The translations under genes were made by a program, and so were the position numbers. Positions 1 through 13,185 of a DNA stretch of 64,000 nt are shown here, in pieces (positions within the stretch are counted from its first letter, which is position 1; every line of letters starts with the position of its first letter). The stretch comes from Azadirachta indica (lineage: Eukaryota > Streptophyta > Magnoliopsida > Sapindales > Meliaceae), in NCBI GenBank assembly GCA_022749755.1, contig CM040444.1, positions 3,661,009 to 3,725,008 of the forward strand, given 5' to 3'. The notes under the pieces are model-generated. The model made no database searches and was not told the DNA's origin. It worked only from the letters and a program-made list of their open reading frames with translations.

Positions 1-1010
1 ATTCGACTGTCAAATGCTATTCAAAAATATGAAAATGACTTTTAATTTTAAAAATATTCTCTTTACTAATGAAAAAACCAAATCAAATAAATGCTAATAT
101 TTCGATATTCATATGAATATTCAATCATATATATAGTATCAAAATTCACATCAACAATTAATAAGAACACTAAATTAAAGATATTAATTATTATTCATTC
201 ATATGAATCCATGAAGGTGAAGGCGGCATCAATGAGTACTTGACGGTAACTAGGTACAAGTTAATGGAAAAGGAGCAAGATAAAGCGAGAAGATTGGAGT
301 AATTTGATGAAGAGGGTTAAAATCGTCTGATTTTTTATTTTTTTGAATAGTTTTAAAATTAAAAGTCACCGTTGGGTATTTTTAAAATTCCTTTTATAAT
401 TTTGAATACTTTTATAAATTTCTCAAGCTTATTTCAATAGATTTTTTTTAGAGGTATAGTTCTTCGGTCCTTGTCATCTCCAGTATCCCTTTTCCGTATC
501 ATGAACTTTGATTTGTAGCCCTTTACTTGTAATGGATCTTGGGGGCTATCGTCGAGTTTGGGTTGCAGGGTTAGCTCTTGCGTACGAGAATGTAGGGGTT
601 CCTTGGCTCAAGGCATATGGACATGAATCCTTTAATTTGTCGATTTCTTGTTATCCTATCGTTGGTCGATTTTAAGACTTATGACAATGGTTTTTAGGGG
701 ATCGATAAAAGGGTTTGTATGGTTAAATACAATTTTAATTGTTAAATGTGTTTAGGTTTACTAGTTTATAATTGATATAAAAATTTGAGTAAAAAGAAGA
801 GGCTATTAATCTTGCTCATATATATGTATATAGATAGACACACATGCACACACAAAGCTTCCTTAGGTTAGATATTTGACTTAATTCTAAAATAAATTCT
901 CATCCGTTAACACAATTTAGCAAACAAATGATTAAAGTAAATGATTATACATTGAAAATGACGAATATGACATAATTTTATAAGAATTTTAGAAGGTAGT
1001 AATAACACCA
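1..1010. other. AT-rich intergenic DNA, no gene seen
   Basis: No open frame with recognisable content, no splice-consistent exon and no clear repeat boundary. The stretch precedes the 3' flank of the first cysteine-rich peptide copy. Confidence 0.6.
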
Positions 1011-1203
1011 CTCTTTCATATATCTTATTTTAATTCGAAATGAATGTGAAAAAAATTCACCGCCTTTAGTATGTGTCTTAAAGAAAAAAAATCATTCTTA
1101 ATTATTTTGAAGGAAATAAAGATGTTAATGTCATGTGGAGTAATGAAAGAGAATTAAGAAATAATGCTTTTTATTCAATTCAAGAATAAATTTTATTAAT
1201 TTC

Positions 1204-1823
1204 TCAATGCCCGTAATTGGTAGAAGGAACAGTTTTTTGAGCAAAAACTGTTGGTGGAACGCATACACAAGTATTTAATATGCATTTGGCAACATATTCT
1301 CCGCAAGGTATCCCCTTACAATCATTATCAGTTTTACACATTCTTTCAGCTTCCACCATATCTGTCTCCCCTACATTATACAACACAACATTATTATTAT
1401 AGTTGATTTCATAAGTATAAAAATTCGATAAACATACATACATACCTAATATATATATATATATATCTTCATATTTTTATACATGTATTTTCATTGTATA
1501 TTTATATTTTATATATCCTCATATTAATTTGTACATCATTTGATTTATGCATTTCTAATCATTGATATTGAATCTAATATATACAATTAATGCATAATTA
1601 ATGTCTTATAAATAATAATTAATAATATGTGAAATTCAATTTTAACTGTTAGAAGTACATAAAATCAATGATATATAAAAAAATATAAATATATGTATAA
1701 AAATAAGGCTATTAATCCTTTCCACTTTTTATCTATATATATATATATATAAATATAAAAAGGAACTGACAACATATACTGATTACGAGATTAAAAAAAA
1801 ATCTTGAAAGAAATCTTCTCCAT
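1204..1823 (-). pseudogene. Six-cysteine secreted peptide gene, copy A, disrupted signal-peptide exon
   Basis: Exon 2 (1204-1370) encodes the mature peptide. Its cysteines follow C-x5-C-x4-C-x6-C-x4-C-x-C and it ends FAQKTVPSTNYGH. This spacing is that of defensin-like/knottin peptides of the nodule-cysteine-rich (late nodulin) type. The acceptor TAG/GGGAG matches copy B exactly. Exon 1 starts with ATG at 1823 and begins MEKISFKI as in copy B, but after a run of nine T it hits TAA (1791-1793). The region up to the conserved donor (exon end 1771) is 53 nt against 58 nt in copy B, so five bases are missing and the frame is lost. A TATA-like site lies about 90 nt upstream. Most likely a recent pseudogene; an assembly error in the T run is the alternative. 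Confidence 0.7.
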
Positions 1824-1912
1824 GTGATATCTCGAGTTGATTGTAGGAATCAATAAAGTATGATATGATTATTGTGGCTACTGCTTTTGATGTGGGTTGC
1901 CCCCACCCTATG

Positions 1913-1922
1913 TATATAAATA
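1913..1922 (-). promoter_or_regulatory. TATA-box of peptide gene copy A
   Basis: On the minus strand the site reads CTATTTATATACAT, about 90 nt before the ATG at 1823. Copy B has a TATA element at the equivalent place. Position and motif only. Confidence 0.45.
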
Positions 1923-2224
1923 GAGTGAAGTCGAGTACTTGTTCAATTTGGTTTTCCCACTTGATGTATGTGAATGAAGTGAAGTAATTAAAGAACTTGT
2001 ACAATTTGAAGCCTATGTTTTACAGACGTGAAAATTAATTTGCAGAGATAAATTTGGAAAATACAAATATTGAATCCAATTTAATTAGTAAGTAAGCTTA
2101 ATTTGAATATATGATTTTGTTTGGATTAGATACTATATATAAAGTCATATTTGTTAATTTGTTTTATCATCAATTCCATTCTATACTTGGGACATTATCA
2201 AATCTAAATCTCCAACTAATATTT

Positions 2225-4295
2225 TGTTAGCTCAACGTTTGGTCAAATATGGTTCAGACTTCAAATATTTTGAGTTGCTGAAATATGTAAGCGTACCTCT
2301 CTTAATTCTTAAACCTTGATTACGATTCTTTATAGGCTTTACTGATGTGTTGGTTATTTGAATTACGTCTCTGTATATTAATTTGCAGTTAAATTAATTA
2401 GATAAGGGGGATTTGAACATTCTTATTATATCCCTTTTTGTTTGTAATGCTATAACCATAAACTGAAATGTTTGCAAAATATGAATCTTTATATATTAAC
2501 TTAATATTGTATATGTATTATATTCTCTTATTTATTAAATAAATAAGATAATAAAACTTTGTACGCACACGCCGATTTTAATTAATTATCTAATACATAA
2601 GTGTAGGGCTGAACAAGAGTTGTAATTTTGAGGGCCAAATTAAGCATCTAAAAATCAAAATTTGTAGGAGTCAAAGTATAAAATGTTCTAGAAAATACCT
2701 GAGCATAACACATGTGTCACTGGATCAAAATGCACTCACATGGTCGGAAAAAATCTTCACTTGTGGTCGGAGCTTGACATAGTGGCCGAGATAAGAGACC
2801 TAAACTAGGGAAAACACCAATTCACCGCTAGAGTTCGTTAGAAAATACAGCTCAGGTCAGGTAATAAAACACAACCCGACCAGAGATAGTGGAAATCAAT
2901 TGTAAACTCATCTTATAACTAACTACCCATCACCCTATTTTCAGTCATGGGTGGGGGTGGTTATGGCCGAAAACAACTTCCAAACAGTTGGTTTTAGAAA
3001 TTATAAAATCTCAGCGGTTTAAGGAATAGGCAAGTAAGTGCTAAGTTTTTTGTTTTATAAAAATTATTCAAAAAATTATGAAGCAATCCTTTTAATGATA
3101 TAAAGATTAATAAAAAAAATTAATAAAAAAGATAAATTATGTTGTAATAATGTTACAAATAGATGTAAATTTATTACTTAAAACAAAGGGGTTAGATAGG
3201 GTTTAAAATTTATATGTTAGGAAATAAATTAATAAAATAAAGATATTACTGAGAATAAAATTTTAAACTCATTTAGATATTTTGTTATATTAGATATAAA
3301 ATAAATGTTTTAATTTAATTATATTTAAATATTTTTAATAAATTTTTGGATATAAATTAAAAATAAAGGATTTTAAATATTTGAATAATTATGCTTAAAT
3401 TTTAGTTATTAAAAAAAAAAAAATTAGGCCCTTTGTTGCAATTCAAAAGAAAGATTCCCATTGCAGCTGTATGAAATTTTTGTTTTCGTTTAAAACAAAA
3501 TGCTTTGAGAAAGAAATTATAGGTTTCTCTTTTCTTTTCTTTTTTTTTTTTTAAACATTTTCTTGGGACCAAACAATACCATCTCTTTGTTTTATCATAT
3601 ACATAGATATAAGGAAATGGATAGATACTATTCGTGTTGAATGAGTTAATTATATCTTAAAATGCGTGTCAAAAGACTCAAATCAGATTTATTTGTGCCA
3701 CAACATAAATAAATTAAACTCATTTATTAAGAATAATATTATATTATACGAATATTTCAAAACAAATTGACCTAACAAAATCATATTATTACTATATGTT
3801 GTATATAATTTATACTTCACGTGAATTATAAGATATATTAAACTCATTTATTCATGTAAATTATAAGATATATATATGTAACAATTACATAATAGTAATA
3901 GATTAGTTTATATGTTGTATTTTGAGTTCATCAGTAAATTAAAATACCGAAAACAAGCAAATTCCTCCGTAGATGTAGATCAATATGATCGAACGCTCTT
4001 GTCCTTTGTTTATGATTAATTCTTTGATGCTTTCTATTCATTCTTGAATATGCTCCATTTATTAAATGTGTTTAATTGTATCACCTATTTAATAAATAGT
4101 TTGTATTCATATATATAATTATAATACAATTAATAAAAAAGTTCAGTTTAAATTCGTATTCATCTAATATTTTCTTCTATTTTTTTTAAAGGTTTTGAAT
4201 TAGAGTGAGAAATATTTTCGACGAAACACACAAAACCCTTATTTTCTATTGTCACTCGAATTCAAGATGGCTTAGGAGCGTTAAGTACATTTTAG
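2225..4295. other. Intergenic spacer between the two peptide copies
   Basis: Mostly A+T. The part at about 2620-3030 is less AT-rich than its surroundings, but I found no open frame or family motif in it. Short homopolymer runs occur near 3410 and 3540. Confidence 0.5.
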
Positions 4296-4503
4296 ATTAT
4301 TGAAACTTCATATACCTTATTTTGACATGCACATGGGATGAAAAGTTACCAGCCTTAGTTGTCTCAAAGAAAAAATAATTTTCTACTAATTAAGTTATTC
4401 TAAAGGCACTAAAAAAGGCTTATTTCATGTGGATCAATGATAAAAATAAAGAAACAATGCTTTTTATTCAATTGGAAAAAAAAATTTCATTTTCCAACAG
4501 CCC

Positions 4504-5094
4504 TCAGTTGCTAGAAGGAACAACTTTTCGAGCGAAAACTCTTGAGCATATGCAAGTATTTGATACGCATTTGGCGGGGTGGTTGTTTGTGCACTTTGTG
4601 ACCTTGCAGTCATCATCTTTATCACATAGTGTTTCAGCTTTCACTGTATCCATCTCCCCTGCAATATACAACCAAAAAAAAATATTTATATATATATATA
4701 TATATAGCGAGGGAGTTCTTCTCTTTAATTTGTAGACATAATAAACACTTTTAAAATACGAATCAAAACTAAATTAATTGTCTTAAGTGTGCAAATCAAT
4801 ATCGACTGGTCCATAGAAGAGAAGAACTATTAATCGCTCTCCCCCTCTAAAAATAGATGCAGACATTCATACTTTTTAAAATTAACGTTGATTTATTGTA
4901 ATAAACACTAAATTATCGTAAATTATATTAAAGTTAGCGTCCATTTTTTTAAAAAAGTACTGATATCTACACGTGAAAATTAATAAAATAGATATAATAG
5001 AAAAATATTAATAGATAAAAGGAGGAAAGTACTAACAAGATGCAGTGATCACGAGAGCAATCATAAGAATTATCTTGAAAGAAATCTTCTCCAT
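4504..5094 (-). CDS. Six-cysteine secreted peptide (defensin-like/NCR-type), copy B
   Basis: Two exons give a predicted 70-aa preprotein. Exon 1 (5037-5094, 58 nt) is a signal peptide starting MEKISFKIILMIALVITAS. The donor is GTTAGT, the intron is 378 nt and the acceptor is GCAG. Exon 2 (4504-4658) begins within a Trp codon (T/GG), then EMDTVKAE and the mature part, C-x5-C-x4-C-x7-C-x4-C-x-C, ending RKVVPSSN. A signal exon followed by one mature exon with this spacing is the layout of nodule-cysteine-rich and other defensin-like plant peptides. A secreted signalling or antimicrobial role is only inferred. The tail after the last cysteine is basic. A TATA element lies upstream. I do not recognise a named gene. 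Confidence 0.72.
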
Positions 5095-5196
5095 GTTGCC
5101 TCGAGAGAGTTGATTGTAGCAATTCCACTGTAAGTTGAAAATAATATGATATGATAGGATAGCTGCTGCTTTTGATTTGATTTCCCTACTCTTTGA

Positions 5197-5210
5197 TATA
5201 TTTATATATG
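5197..5210 (-). promoter_or_regulatory. TATA-box of peptide gene copy B
   Basis: The minus strand reads CATATATAAATATA about 105 nt upstream of the ATG at 5094, at the same place as the element of copy A. Confidence 0.45.
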
Positions 5211-5479
5211 TGTATAGATGAAGTGAAGTGAAGAACTTGTGCAATTTGAGCGTATCTTTACAGCTGTGAAAATTAATTTGCAGAGATAAATTTGGAAAAT
5301 CCTGATATTGAATCCATTTTAATTAGTAAGTAAATTTAGTTTCAATATTGTATATTTTATTTTATATATGATTAAATTTAATTGATTGGATTAAATACTA
5401 TACATAGAATAACATTTCCTAATTTGTTCTATCATTAATTCCATTCCATATTTTGTTAACCAAAAATGTTAAGTGATCA

Positions 5480-6190
5480 AGATAAAATATATATTCATCT
5501 CATTAAGGTAAGAAAAAAATGTTTAAATTAATGAATTTCAAGGTCTGTAAACAATTAAGAACCAATAATGTAATTAACACTAATTCGGATTTTAGAAAAG
5601 CTTCTACAAAAAGTCGAGGACATGAATCATAATCTTTTGATGTCGAAAGTGTTGGAGGTTTGACGGCTCCAAAAACACACAATGAAAATGAGAATTTTCA
5701 AAGGGTGGTGCGTAAATATAGAAGGAAAGAAAAAATAATGAATAACTATCTACCCTATTTCTTAACATGAATCATCTTGATTATACTATTATTTTTAAGT
5801 TATGTTTATTCCTTAAACTACCTTTTAATTTCTTTTATAAAATTATTATTACGTTACTTAAAAAAAAATGTAATTAATACTCAATTTAAATTCTTTTTTC
5901 AACAAGAAAAATATATTGACCAGTTACATATTGAATATTATATTAGTAAAAATACAAGATAATAATTTGTACTATGATAGAAATTCAAGACATGTGACAA
6001 CGATATAAAATTATTACATCAATTTACAAAAATGGGTTTATATAAAGTTAATTTGCTTAGTGTAAAATTATTCTTAACAGTTATATGTATATACATAGAT
6101 AAAAGGTTAAAACCCACTATTAAAAAATATTGATGAAAATACATCTAATCCCATTAAAAAAAATTTATTAATATATATTTATTATTTATT
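5480..6190. other. Intergenic DNA, nothing recognised
   Basis: Low-complexity A+T sequence between the peptide pair and the 3' end of the first neprosin gene. Open frames here are short and without family features. Confidence 0.5.
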
Positions 6191-6193
6191 TAA

Positions 6194-7850
6194 TCAATTC
6201 ATACAATTTCCTCCAGGTCCTCCAAAGAGAATATTAGACTCTTTAGGTCTTGCAGAATCAGTAACGTTTTGAATCCCAAAACAATTAGATCTATCAACAA
6301 AAATTTGTGTATTATAGCGAGAAGGAAATCTTCTAAAATAATTTCTAGCAAAATAAATTAAATTTTTAAAATAAGCAGCATGATTAAAATCTCCATCAGG
6401 TTTGTGTCCACTGCCCATTGGAGGACTGATTCCATCATCACCACTACGTGAATCTCCTCCCCAAGCAACTACAATTGCTCCTTCTTTTAAATTTGGTACT
6501 AATTCTATTGGCAAGTACCCTACTAGGGTTTCTTCTTTTCCTGCATAATACATCCAATTTCCTGTTTTTGGATCCTGTAAAAATTTAAAAAATTAAAATA
6601 TGAAAGAGTGGAGGTATAAAAAAAAAATCTATTTTAAAGAATTAAAATTGATAAAAAATATGAGTATATATTTAAAATTTTCTGGGATTTTGAGGAGTCC
6701 AAGAAGCTCCATCCCTAAATACAAACGTTCACACGTTATAAAATTTAGACTTGGTCCTAATTAAATTACGTTGTATAACTTCACACAATAATGTATATTT
6801 GTTAGACAAGAGTATAGAATTTTAAATCTAAATTTTATAACATGTAAATGTCAATTATATATTTAGAACATTTTCAAATGCAATTATCCATATTTGGTTA
6901 AAGTATAGATTTTCAAGTGATTGATAAAAATTCACAATTCGATCAATCAAATTGAGAATTTCAGTTGGATATCGACCAATGTTAAAATGGGAATGCTAGT
7001 AGGAGAGAAACAATATGAAAATAATGAAAAGGGTTGTGGAAAAAATTGAATACTACTTCTATGTAACTGTAAATTAAAAAAAAAAAAAGAAATGTAATCT
7101 TATCATCATAAAAGAAAAAGAAATAAATATTATATAATTTAGTTTACCTGGAAGATCTTGATTTTGACATCGTAAATAGGTCCACCGTAAGTAGAGACTG
7201 GAGAAAGTATTTGGCCTAATGTTATACGACGGTCTACTTGTACAAACCCTTTACAAAACAAGTTATAGCATCCTGTTTTATGACCTCCATCAGCCTAATT
7301 TCAATATCAATAAACAGATTTATGAGTAAAATTAAATTATAAAAAACAAATATAATTAATAATTTAATTATGAGAAAAATAATTGAGAAGTTAATTAGTT
7401 AATTTGTATTAAGCTTATTAAATTTACTTACAGTCCAATATATGAATAATCGAGGGTTGCTATCACCAATGTACAATCCCACCTGCAAAAAAAATTGTGT
7501 TTAGTCTTTTTCTATTACCAATGTTTTAATTTTAAAAATTTTTAATTTACATTTAAATAGCATTATTCTACACTTAACTAATTTTAATCTGTATTTTATA
7601 AAACGCGAACATATATATATATAATTTATATACATATCAACCTCTATGAATTTTTTCTAGTTTATTTGAGAAAATAAACAATAAATTTGAAGAAAGAAAA
7701 CAATATAATTGCATAAAATAGGTTAAAATAGTTTATAAAAATCTTATTTTTTTAAAAAAATTTTGGCAAGGTTGGATCAAGATCCTTAAGTTTGAACCCA
7801 CTTTCATCTATGCATATTGAATAATTAATTCTAATTCTAATTTTAATGAC

Positions 7851-7898
<48 letters not shown>

Positions 7899-10354
7899 GG
7901 AAAGAGAATATTGAGTCCCTAAAATATAACATGATGCATATTTTGGTTTTAATAATCTAAAAATTACTTATTTAACTTTTAATTCCGTTAAATAAATTGT
8001 GTTCAAAATAAAAAATAGATTTCTATTGTTACTCATTTTTTTAAATTAACCATATGATCATGAAAATCAAGAACTTTAGAATGTCATATTCAAGTGAATC
8101 TATTTTATTAAACACATTGTCCGTATTAAATGAGAATTAAAGAGATAATTTTCAAACTGCTATTTCAACTAAAAAATATATATATAATTAATAATATTTT
8201 ATATGGATGTAATTGTCTTTTCTTATATGTCAACAATAAACTAGTCAACCGAAATTCACAATTGGATCGATAAGTTTGTGAAATTTGATCATTAAAACCA
8301 ATTGATTATTTTCGATCGACTGAATTTTAGAAATCAATAGATCGAATTTTGATTATTGAGTACATTTAAACAAAATGTAGGAAATTAAAAGGACTATGTC
8401 TGTGTGCGTGCGTGTGTGTGTATATATTGAGAGGGAGAGCAGTGTGAATTACCATCCATCCGAGGACCATATAATGAGGACCATTCTCAATCCAAATACA
8501 AGCAGCGCTGTGCTGATCCTTGTGCTCAGCTATTGAAAAATTGTGTATGGAAATAAACCCACTTGCTCCCCTGTATCTTCTTACTTTCATTCTTTGCATT
8601 CGTAGGAAAACTTGCTGCATTAATGGCATTATATATATAAATATATAATAAAAAAATAATTAACTCAAATTTGGTAATAGTTTTTAAAATTAAAAATAAT
8701 TAGAATATATTTAGTATTGTTCTTAAAAATTAACGATTCATGTTTTTTAAAAAAAGGTTATAATTACTTTTCAAAAACGCGTTTATGAAAATAGCAGGAA
8801 ATAACTAAAAGTTGAAAAATAAATTTTTAGTTGATGTTTTGAAATGAGAAAATAGTTTGTAAAAACATATAACCAAACGACACTTGATCACATTTTATAT
8901 GAACATTAAAATGAAAAAAATGAAAGAAAAAAATAGAAATAACAAAACATCGATGCTAAGAATCATGTATATATAAATTTAGATCAACAGAGAATTCAGG
9001 TTTAAAAGAATATTACATGCGAACGACCATTGGTTGTGGCAAAAATTCCTGAGTGATTGAGAGAATTTGGCATTTGTAGATTGATGTCCTTTGTTGTTCT
9101 GAGAATAGGAACTGTTCCAAGAGGGCAAACCTTTTCTTCATGCATCTTTTGTAGTTCTTTCTGCCTTCTTGCTGCATATGATTGAGGGGGCACCTATGAA
9201 AAAATAAATTATAATTATTAAAATAAAAATAATTAATATAATGTGAATTTTTATAATTAAATGATGTTGTAATTATATTTATACATAAGAAAATAATTAT
9301 TTGAATAATAAGAATAAATATTGAAAAGAAAATGAAATAATTAATTACCTGAATTTTATGATCTTTGAGTAAAGGATGATCCAATGAAGGTTGTTTGTAG
9401 AAGTTTATGCAATCGGCAATTTCACCTCCCTCTAGCTTTAAAATTAGAAAAAGAAATGTTGAGTTAATGACCAAAACGCTTTAAATAAAAAAAAAAATTC
9501 ATTTGTGATAGTTTGAAATTAGGATATGAATATAAATGAATTATTTTTATTTAATGTCATTTGAAAAATTTCAAAAGATTATATCGTTAAATCAATTAAC
9601 ACTGGCAATCATTTGTATTTACTTTTTGATAAAAGAAAAGATGGGTCTCCATAATATTGATAAATACATGTTTTATTTCCAGTAATTTTAAAATTATTCA
9701 TTTAACTTTTATTTAATGCCTGTCAAATGCTTAAAATAGGTTATATTTGATATTGGTAGACTCTAAATTTGTCGATCTATGTAATAATATAATTATTTTT
9801 GATAAATAGGTAACGAAAAGATATTAATAGTTATTCTAAACATAATTTGTTCCACTATTTCAGAGTTAAATAATCAATTTTTTAAACTATTATAAAATGA
9901 ACATCAAACTATATTTTAGAGGTCTAACAGTCCCTTTCCTTTCATTTTATAGATTTTAGTTGAATATACAAAAGCAAAATCATCTTTTGATAATAATAAT
10001 AATATATTAATTAATAGTAATATTATATTAATTTGAAAAGTACTTAAAGTGCCTTTTAGAGAAGTATTTAATCAATAGGCAATTTTTTCAAAGCATTTTT
10101 AATATTTTCTCAAAATAATTCAAAATTTTTTTATAAAAATATTCTTAAATACACTCCAAATAATGTAAGAAATAATAAAACCATACCTCAATTGTTTTGA
10201 GAATAGGCTTATTAAGAGGTTGGAGTTCTTCAATGCTCGAATCTTGTTCTTTTGAGAGATTTGCCATCACACCTTTGTTCCTTGAAGAAACACAAAGCAA
10301 AAATATGAATATTGTTATCATTTTGAAAACCATTTTTAACTCAAATTGATTCAA
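6194..10354 (-). CDS. Neprosin-domain (DUF239) secreted protein, gene 1
   Basis: Seven exons, all joined in phase 0: 10187-10354, 9349-9435, 9017-9193, 8453-8614, 7432-7482, 7148-7294 and 6194-6574, for 390 aa. A signal peptide with core MITIFIFLLCVSS lies in exon 1. Exons 1-2 hold the neprosin activation-peptide region (LNKPILKTIE, then [14 protein letters not shown]...HPLLKDHKIQ). Exons 4-7 hold the neprosin domain: [57 protein letters not shown] and [10 protein letters not shown], ending FGGPGGNC. Neprosins are glutamic prolyl-endopeptidases. Here the site aligned with the first catalytic Glu (motif IE-A/V-GW) reads MVLGW (Val194), and WGGE reads WGGD (Asp305). The 111-residue gap agrees with the 109 between E188 and E297 of Nepenthes neprosin, as I recall it. 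Possibly non-catalytic. Tandem paralogue of 13684-17325. Confidence 0.85.
7852..7898. repeat. (CA)n(TA)n microsatellite in neprosin intron
   Basis: Uninterrupted CA dinucleotides run into TA dinucleotides inside intron 4 of neprosin gene 1 (between exons 4 and 5). Confidence 0.95.
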
Positions 10355-10359
10355 CTCTC

Positions 10360-11090
10360 TTTACTTACACCATAATCCTTTGTACTTGAGTAGTTAAATA
10401 CTCGTTGGAATAGGAATTATCTAATTTAATTATTTTAAGAAAAGATAAGTTTAAATTTATTATAGCATTAATTATGTTGGAAATTTGCTTATTTTAGAAT
10501 GCTAGTCATTAATTGTCTTTGCAACTATGGCATTTAATTTAAAAGTAGCTCATAGATTTGATGGAAGAGAAAAATTTTTAGCTAGTCATTATACTAACAA
10601 GACAATCCAAATACACCATATGTTTTAATTTTTCTCTCATGGTAATGTCAATATTGTGATTAATTAGTTAATTTCACGAAACAGTCATAGACAAAATAAA
10701 TGTATTACGTTATTCATACACCTATTTAATAAATTAGTAAGAAGGACACATACATTCTTACGGTTTGCTTATATGTGCATTTTAATTCTATTTGGATTCG
10801 ATTTCGTTAAAAATTTTGTTAGTTTAGATTATTTATTTATTTTTTTGTTATAATTACTATACTATCTTCTAACATAATTATTCTAAAAATTAATATATTA
10901 AATTATCTTATTTTAGCCAAAATTCACATATAAATTCCTGTTCAAATTGATTCATATAAAAAAATTTCAGCAATTTTATAGTAACCAATATGAAGAACGT
11001 TGAATCTACATATAAATGCAATTACTATATCTGAAAGATTGCAATCTCTTTTAATTATTGTCTGGTTACGTATATGGATTATGAATGGAA
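10360..11090. other. Upstream region of neprosin gene 1
   Basis: AT-rich promoter and spacer. The block at about 10400-10530 (near TAAGAAAAGATAAGTTTAAATTTATT) resembles the equivalent region upstream of neprosin gene 2 (about 17405-17520), so the tandem duplication includes some promoter. Confidence 0.5.
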
Positions 11091-11506
11091 TTTCGTGACC
11101 ACACACATGGATCTCTTCTCATAGTCCCAACAAAACTTACACATGTTCCAGCCATTTCATTTCCTAGCTGAGAAGTTGAGGTGGGATTGATCCTGTGAAG
11201 CAGTTTTTTCCCAAAAGATGACAAACAATAGACCAATATTTTGTTGGTTATTGCTCGTAAAAACCAAAACCAGCAAACGAAGGAACAGTCTCTAAAACAT
11301 ACAAGCGGTTTTCATTTAATAGCATATCAAATCCAGTGAAGTTCAATCAGAGACATTAATTCAGTCTAAAGATTAATTCAGGTGAAGTTCCATCAGTTGA
11401 ATTTCAAACAAAATTTGGGCCAAACGGAATAGAAGAAGCTCATTCAGCCACCTCTCCCCATCTTCTTAGGTGATTCAAATTCTCTTGGTCAGCAAATGGG
11501 GAACTA

Positions 11507-11692
11507 GACTGTCTGGTTTTGCGACTGCTCGAGTGTCAACAAGGTCATATTCGGCAATGCGAAACTTTCTCCATCCTGGTTCAGGAGAATTCCTTGGTTG
11601 TTATCAAAAGGCATAGGTGGTGGAATCTCTGAGGCCCCTGCTACCAATCCTTTAATTAAGGCATTTAAAAAACGGATGAAGTAATCAAGCAA
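11507..11692 (-). pseudogene. Orphan terminal-exon fragment
   Basis: On the minus strand an acceptor-like AG precedes GASEIPPPMPFDNNQGILL, continuing to a stop at 11506 via NMTLLTLEQSQNQTV. Base composition is more balanced than the flanks, which suggests former coding sequence. I do not recognise the family, and no upstream exons are in reach. Probably a gene remnant. Confidence 0.3.
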
Positions 11693-12552
11693 TCAATGGC
11701 ATTATTATTCATTGCCTTAATTATTTTAACTGCCATTTTTAATTCACAGTTTTCAAATTTTGTAATACCCAGTTGTTCATTGCATTCATTTAGAAGTTTT
11801 TAGTATTTATAAATGCAAAATATTATATTACAGTAATTTAAATAATTTAATACTCGATTTTCAATGTTTAAAACTGAATTCCAAATTGTTATAAAACCAA
11901 CCATTCGTTTAAAATATTTAAAAATGATTGCTTTTAAAATATTTAAATAACACTTATTTTTTAAATAATTCTTTGAAATTAATTGGTATGAGGGTTAATT
12001 TTTTTAAATTGAGAGGAGGGTCGCTTCAAACTCTCGCGTAACTTTAGCACTAGTTAAAATGGGTAATAATATATATATATATATATCTTTGACTAAATAA
12101 CAAATTAGTATAGAAGTTTCCAAATTTAAACGTTTTCATTCCTTTTATAAGCTTTTTAAACTTCATTAATAGCTTTTTTGTAAAAATTATGGGCAAAACC
12201 AAAAAAATTCCATAATAAAAATACAAAAAACCTATTTAGGTTTTGGGATTCTCAGGATGGAATGCATAGTTTTTATATATTAGGTTTTAATTTTATATGG
12301 ATGATTTTTGGTGATTAGGATTTGATGTCATCTTAATATCAAAGAAATTTTTCAAAATTTTAGTTCTGCAATTTTAGTTATGGCTCATTCTGTAATTTAA
12401 CTAAAGATTTTTGTGAGATCAATCTTGACTACTAGAAACTTGTATTTTGGTTTGAACAGTACGTCTCGGATGTTGCTTAACTTCTTTAGACTAGCTTAAA
12501 ATTACAACTTCTTTAGATTAATCTTAATATGATGGTTTCTCATTTGTTTCAG

Positions 12553-12654
12553 AGATCTCGGCTAGCTGTATACAAGCTTTATGAGAAGAGCTTAGTTGCT
12601 TTACAACTGATGCTGCATACTGACTTGTCGATTTCTGAAGAGCAAAATCTCGAG
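12553..12654 (+). pseudogene. Orphan exon-like fragment, 34 codons
   Basis: It is flanked by TTTCAG on the left and GTAGCG on the right, and is open in phase 0 (RSRLAVYKLYEKSLVALQLM then LHTDLSISEEQNLE). It is unlike the AT-rich surroundings. No partner exon was identified and the function is unknown. Confidence 0.3.
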
Positions 12655-13071
12655 GTAGCGTCATGGTTAGATAATTCAGCTCTTACACTGTCCACATAGT
12701 CTACTGATGAATGAGCTTGATATTGTAATTGCATTTGTAAGTAGGAATTAGACATCACATATTTCAAGTTGCGCTTATAATTACTTTGTTGGTTGCCAAG
12801 AGCTTATTATCTGGAAATGCTTAGAACCAAAGGACTCCGACTGCATGCAAAGTTCTTAGGTTCAACATTCCTCATACTAGTTACATAGCGTAAAATTGCT
12901 GAAAGTTTTTCATCGGATCATATACCAATATTCATGGTTAAGAGCAACATTTGGCAATTACTTTTATGTATAGACTTCTAGCAACAAACATGATATCAAA
13001 TATGCAATTAAACAATTGATGAAGAGTACAAAATGAGTAATAGCACTCAGAAAACTTTCATTGATAGATGA

Positions 13072-13185
13072 GTTGATACTATTGATTTGAGCAGGCTTTT
13101 TGACCACAATCAATTTTCTGGCCTTATCCCTACCACCCTGAAACAAGTTTTGGATCTTGCAGGCCATGAAGGTCTAATTTTGTAG
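13072..13185 (+). pseudogene. Leucine-rich-repeat fragment
   Basis: It reads DLSRLFDHNQFSGLIPTTL before degenerating to TAG. This matches the plant extracellular LRR consensus (LxxNxFSGxIPxxL) of receptor-like kinases and proteins. One repeat is left and nothing else of the gene is recognisable, so it is a relic. Confidence 0.5.

Larger units (their letters stand above)
1010..2220 (-). repeat. Tandem duplication unit carrying peptide copy A
   Basis: This segment aligns by eye with about 4300-5480. Shared blocks include the 3' flank with AATGCTTTTTATTCAATT (near 1165 and 4456) and the promoter-side block beginning GTGAAAATTAATTTGCAGAG (near 2030 and 5270). The duplication therefore spans promoter, both exons, intron and 3' flank, with units spaced about 3.3 kb apart. 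Confidence 0.7.

Noticed and set aside
9013..9474. 153-codon minus-strand frame
   Set aside because: It is neprosin exon 2 read through its intron into exon 3 in the wrong frame.
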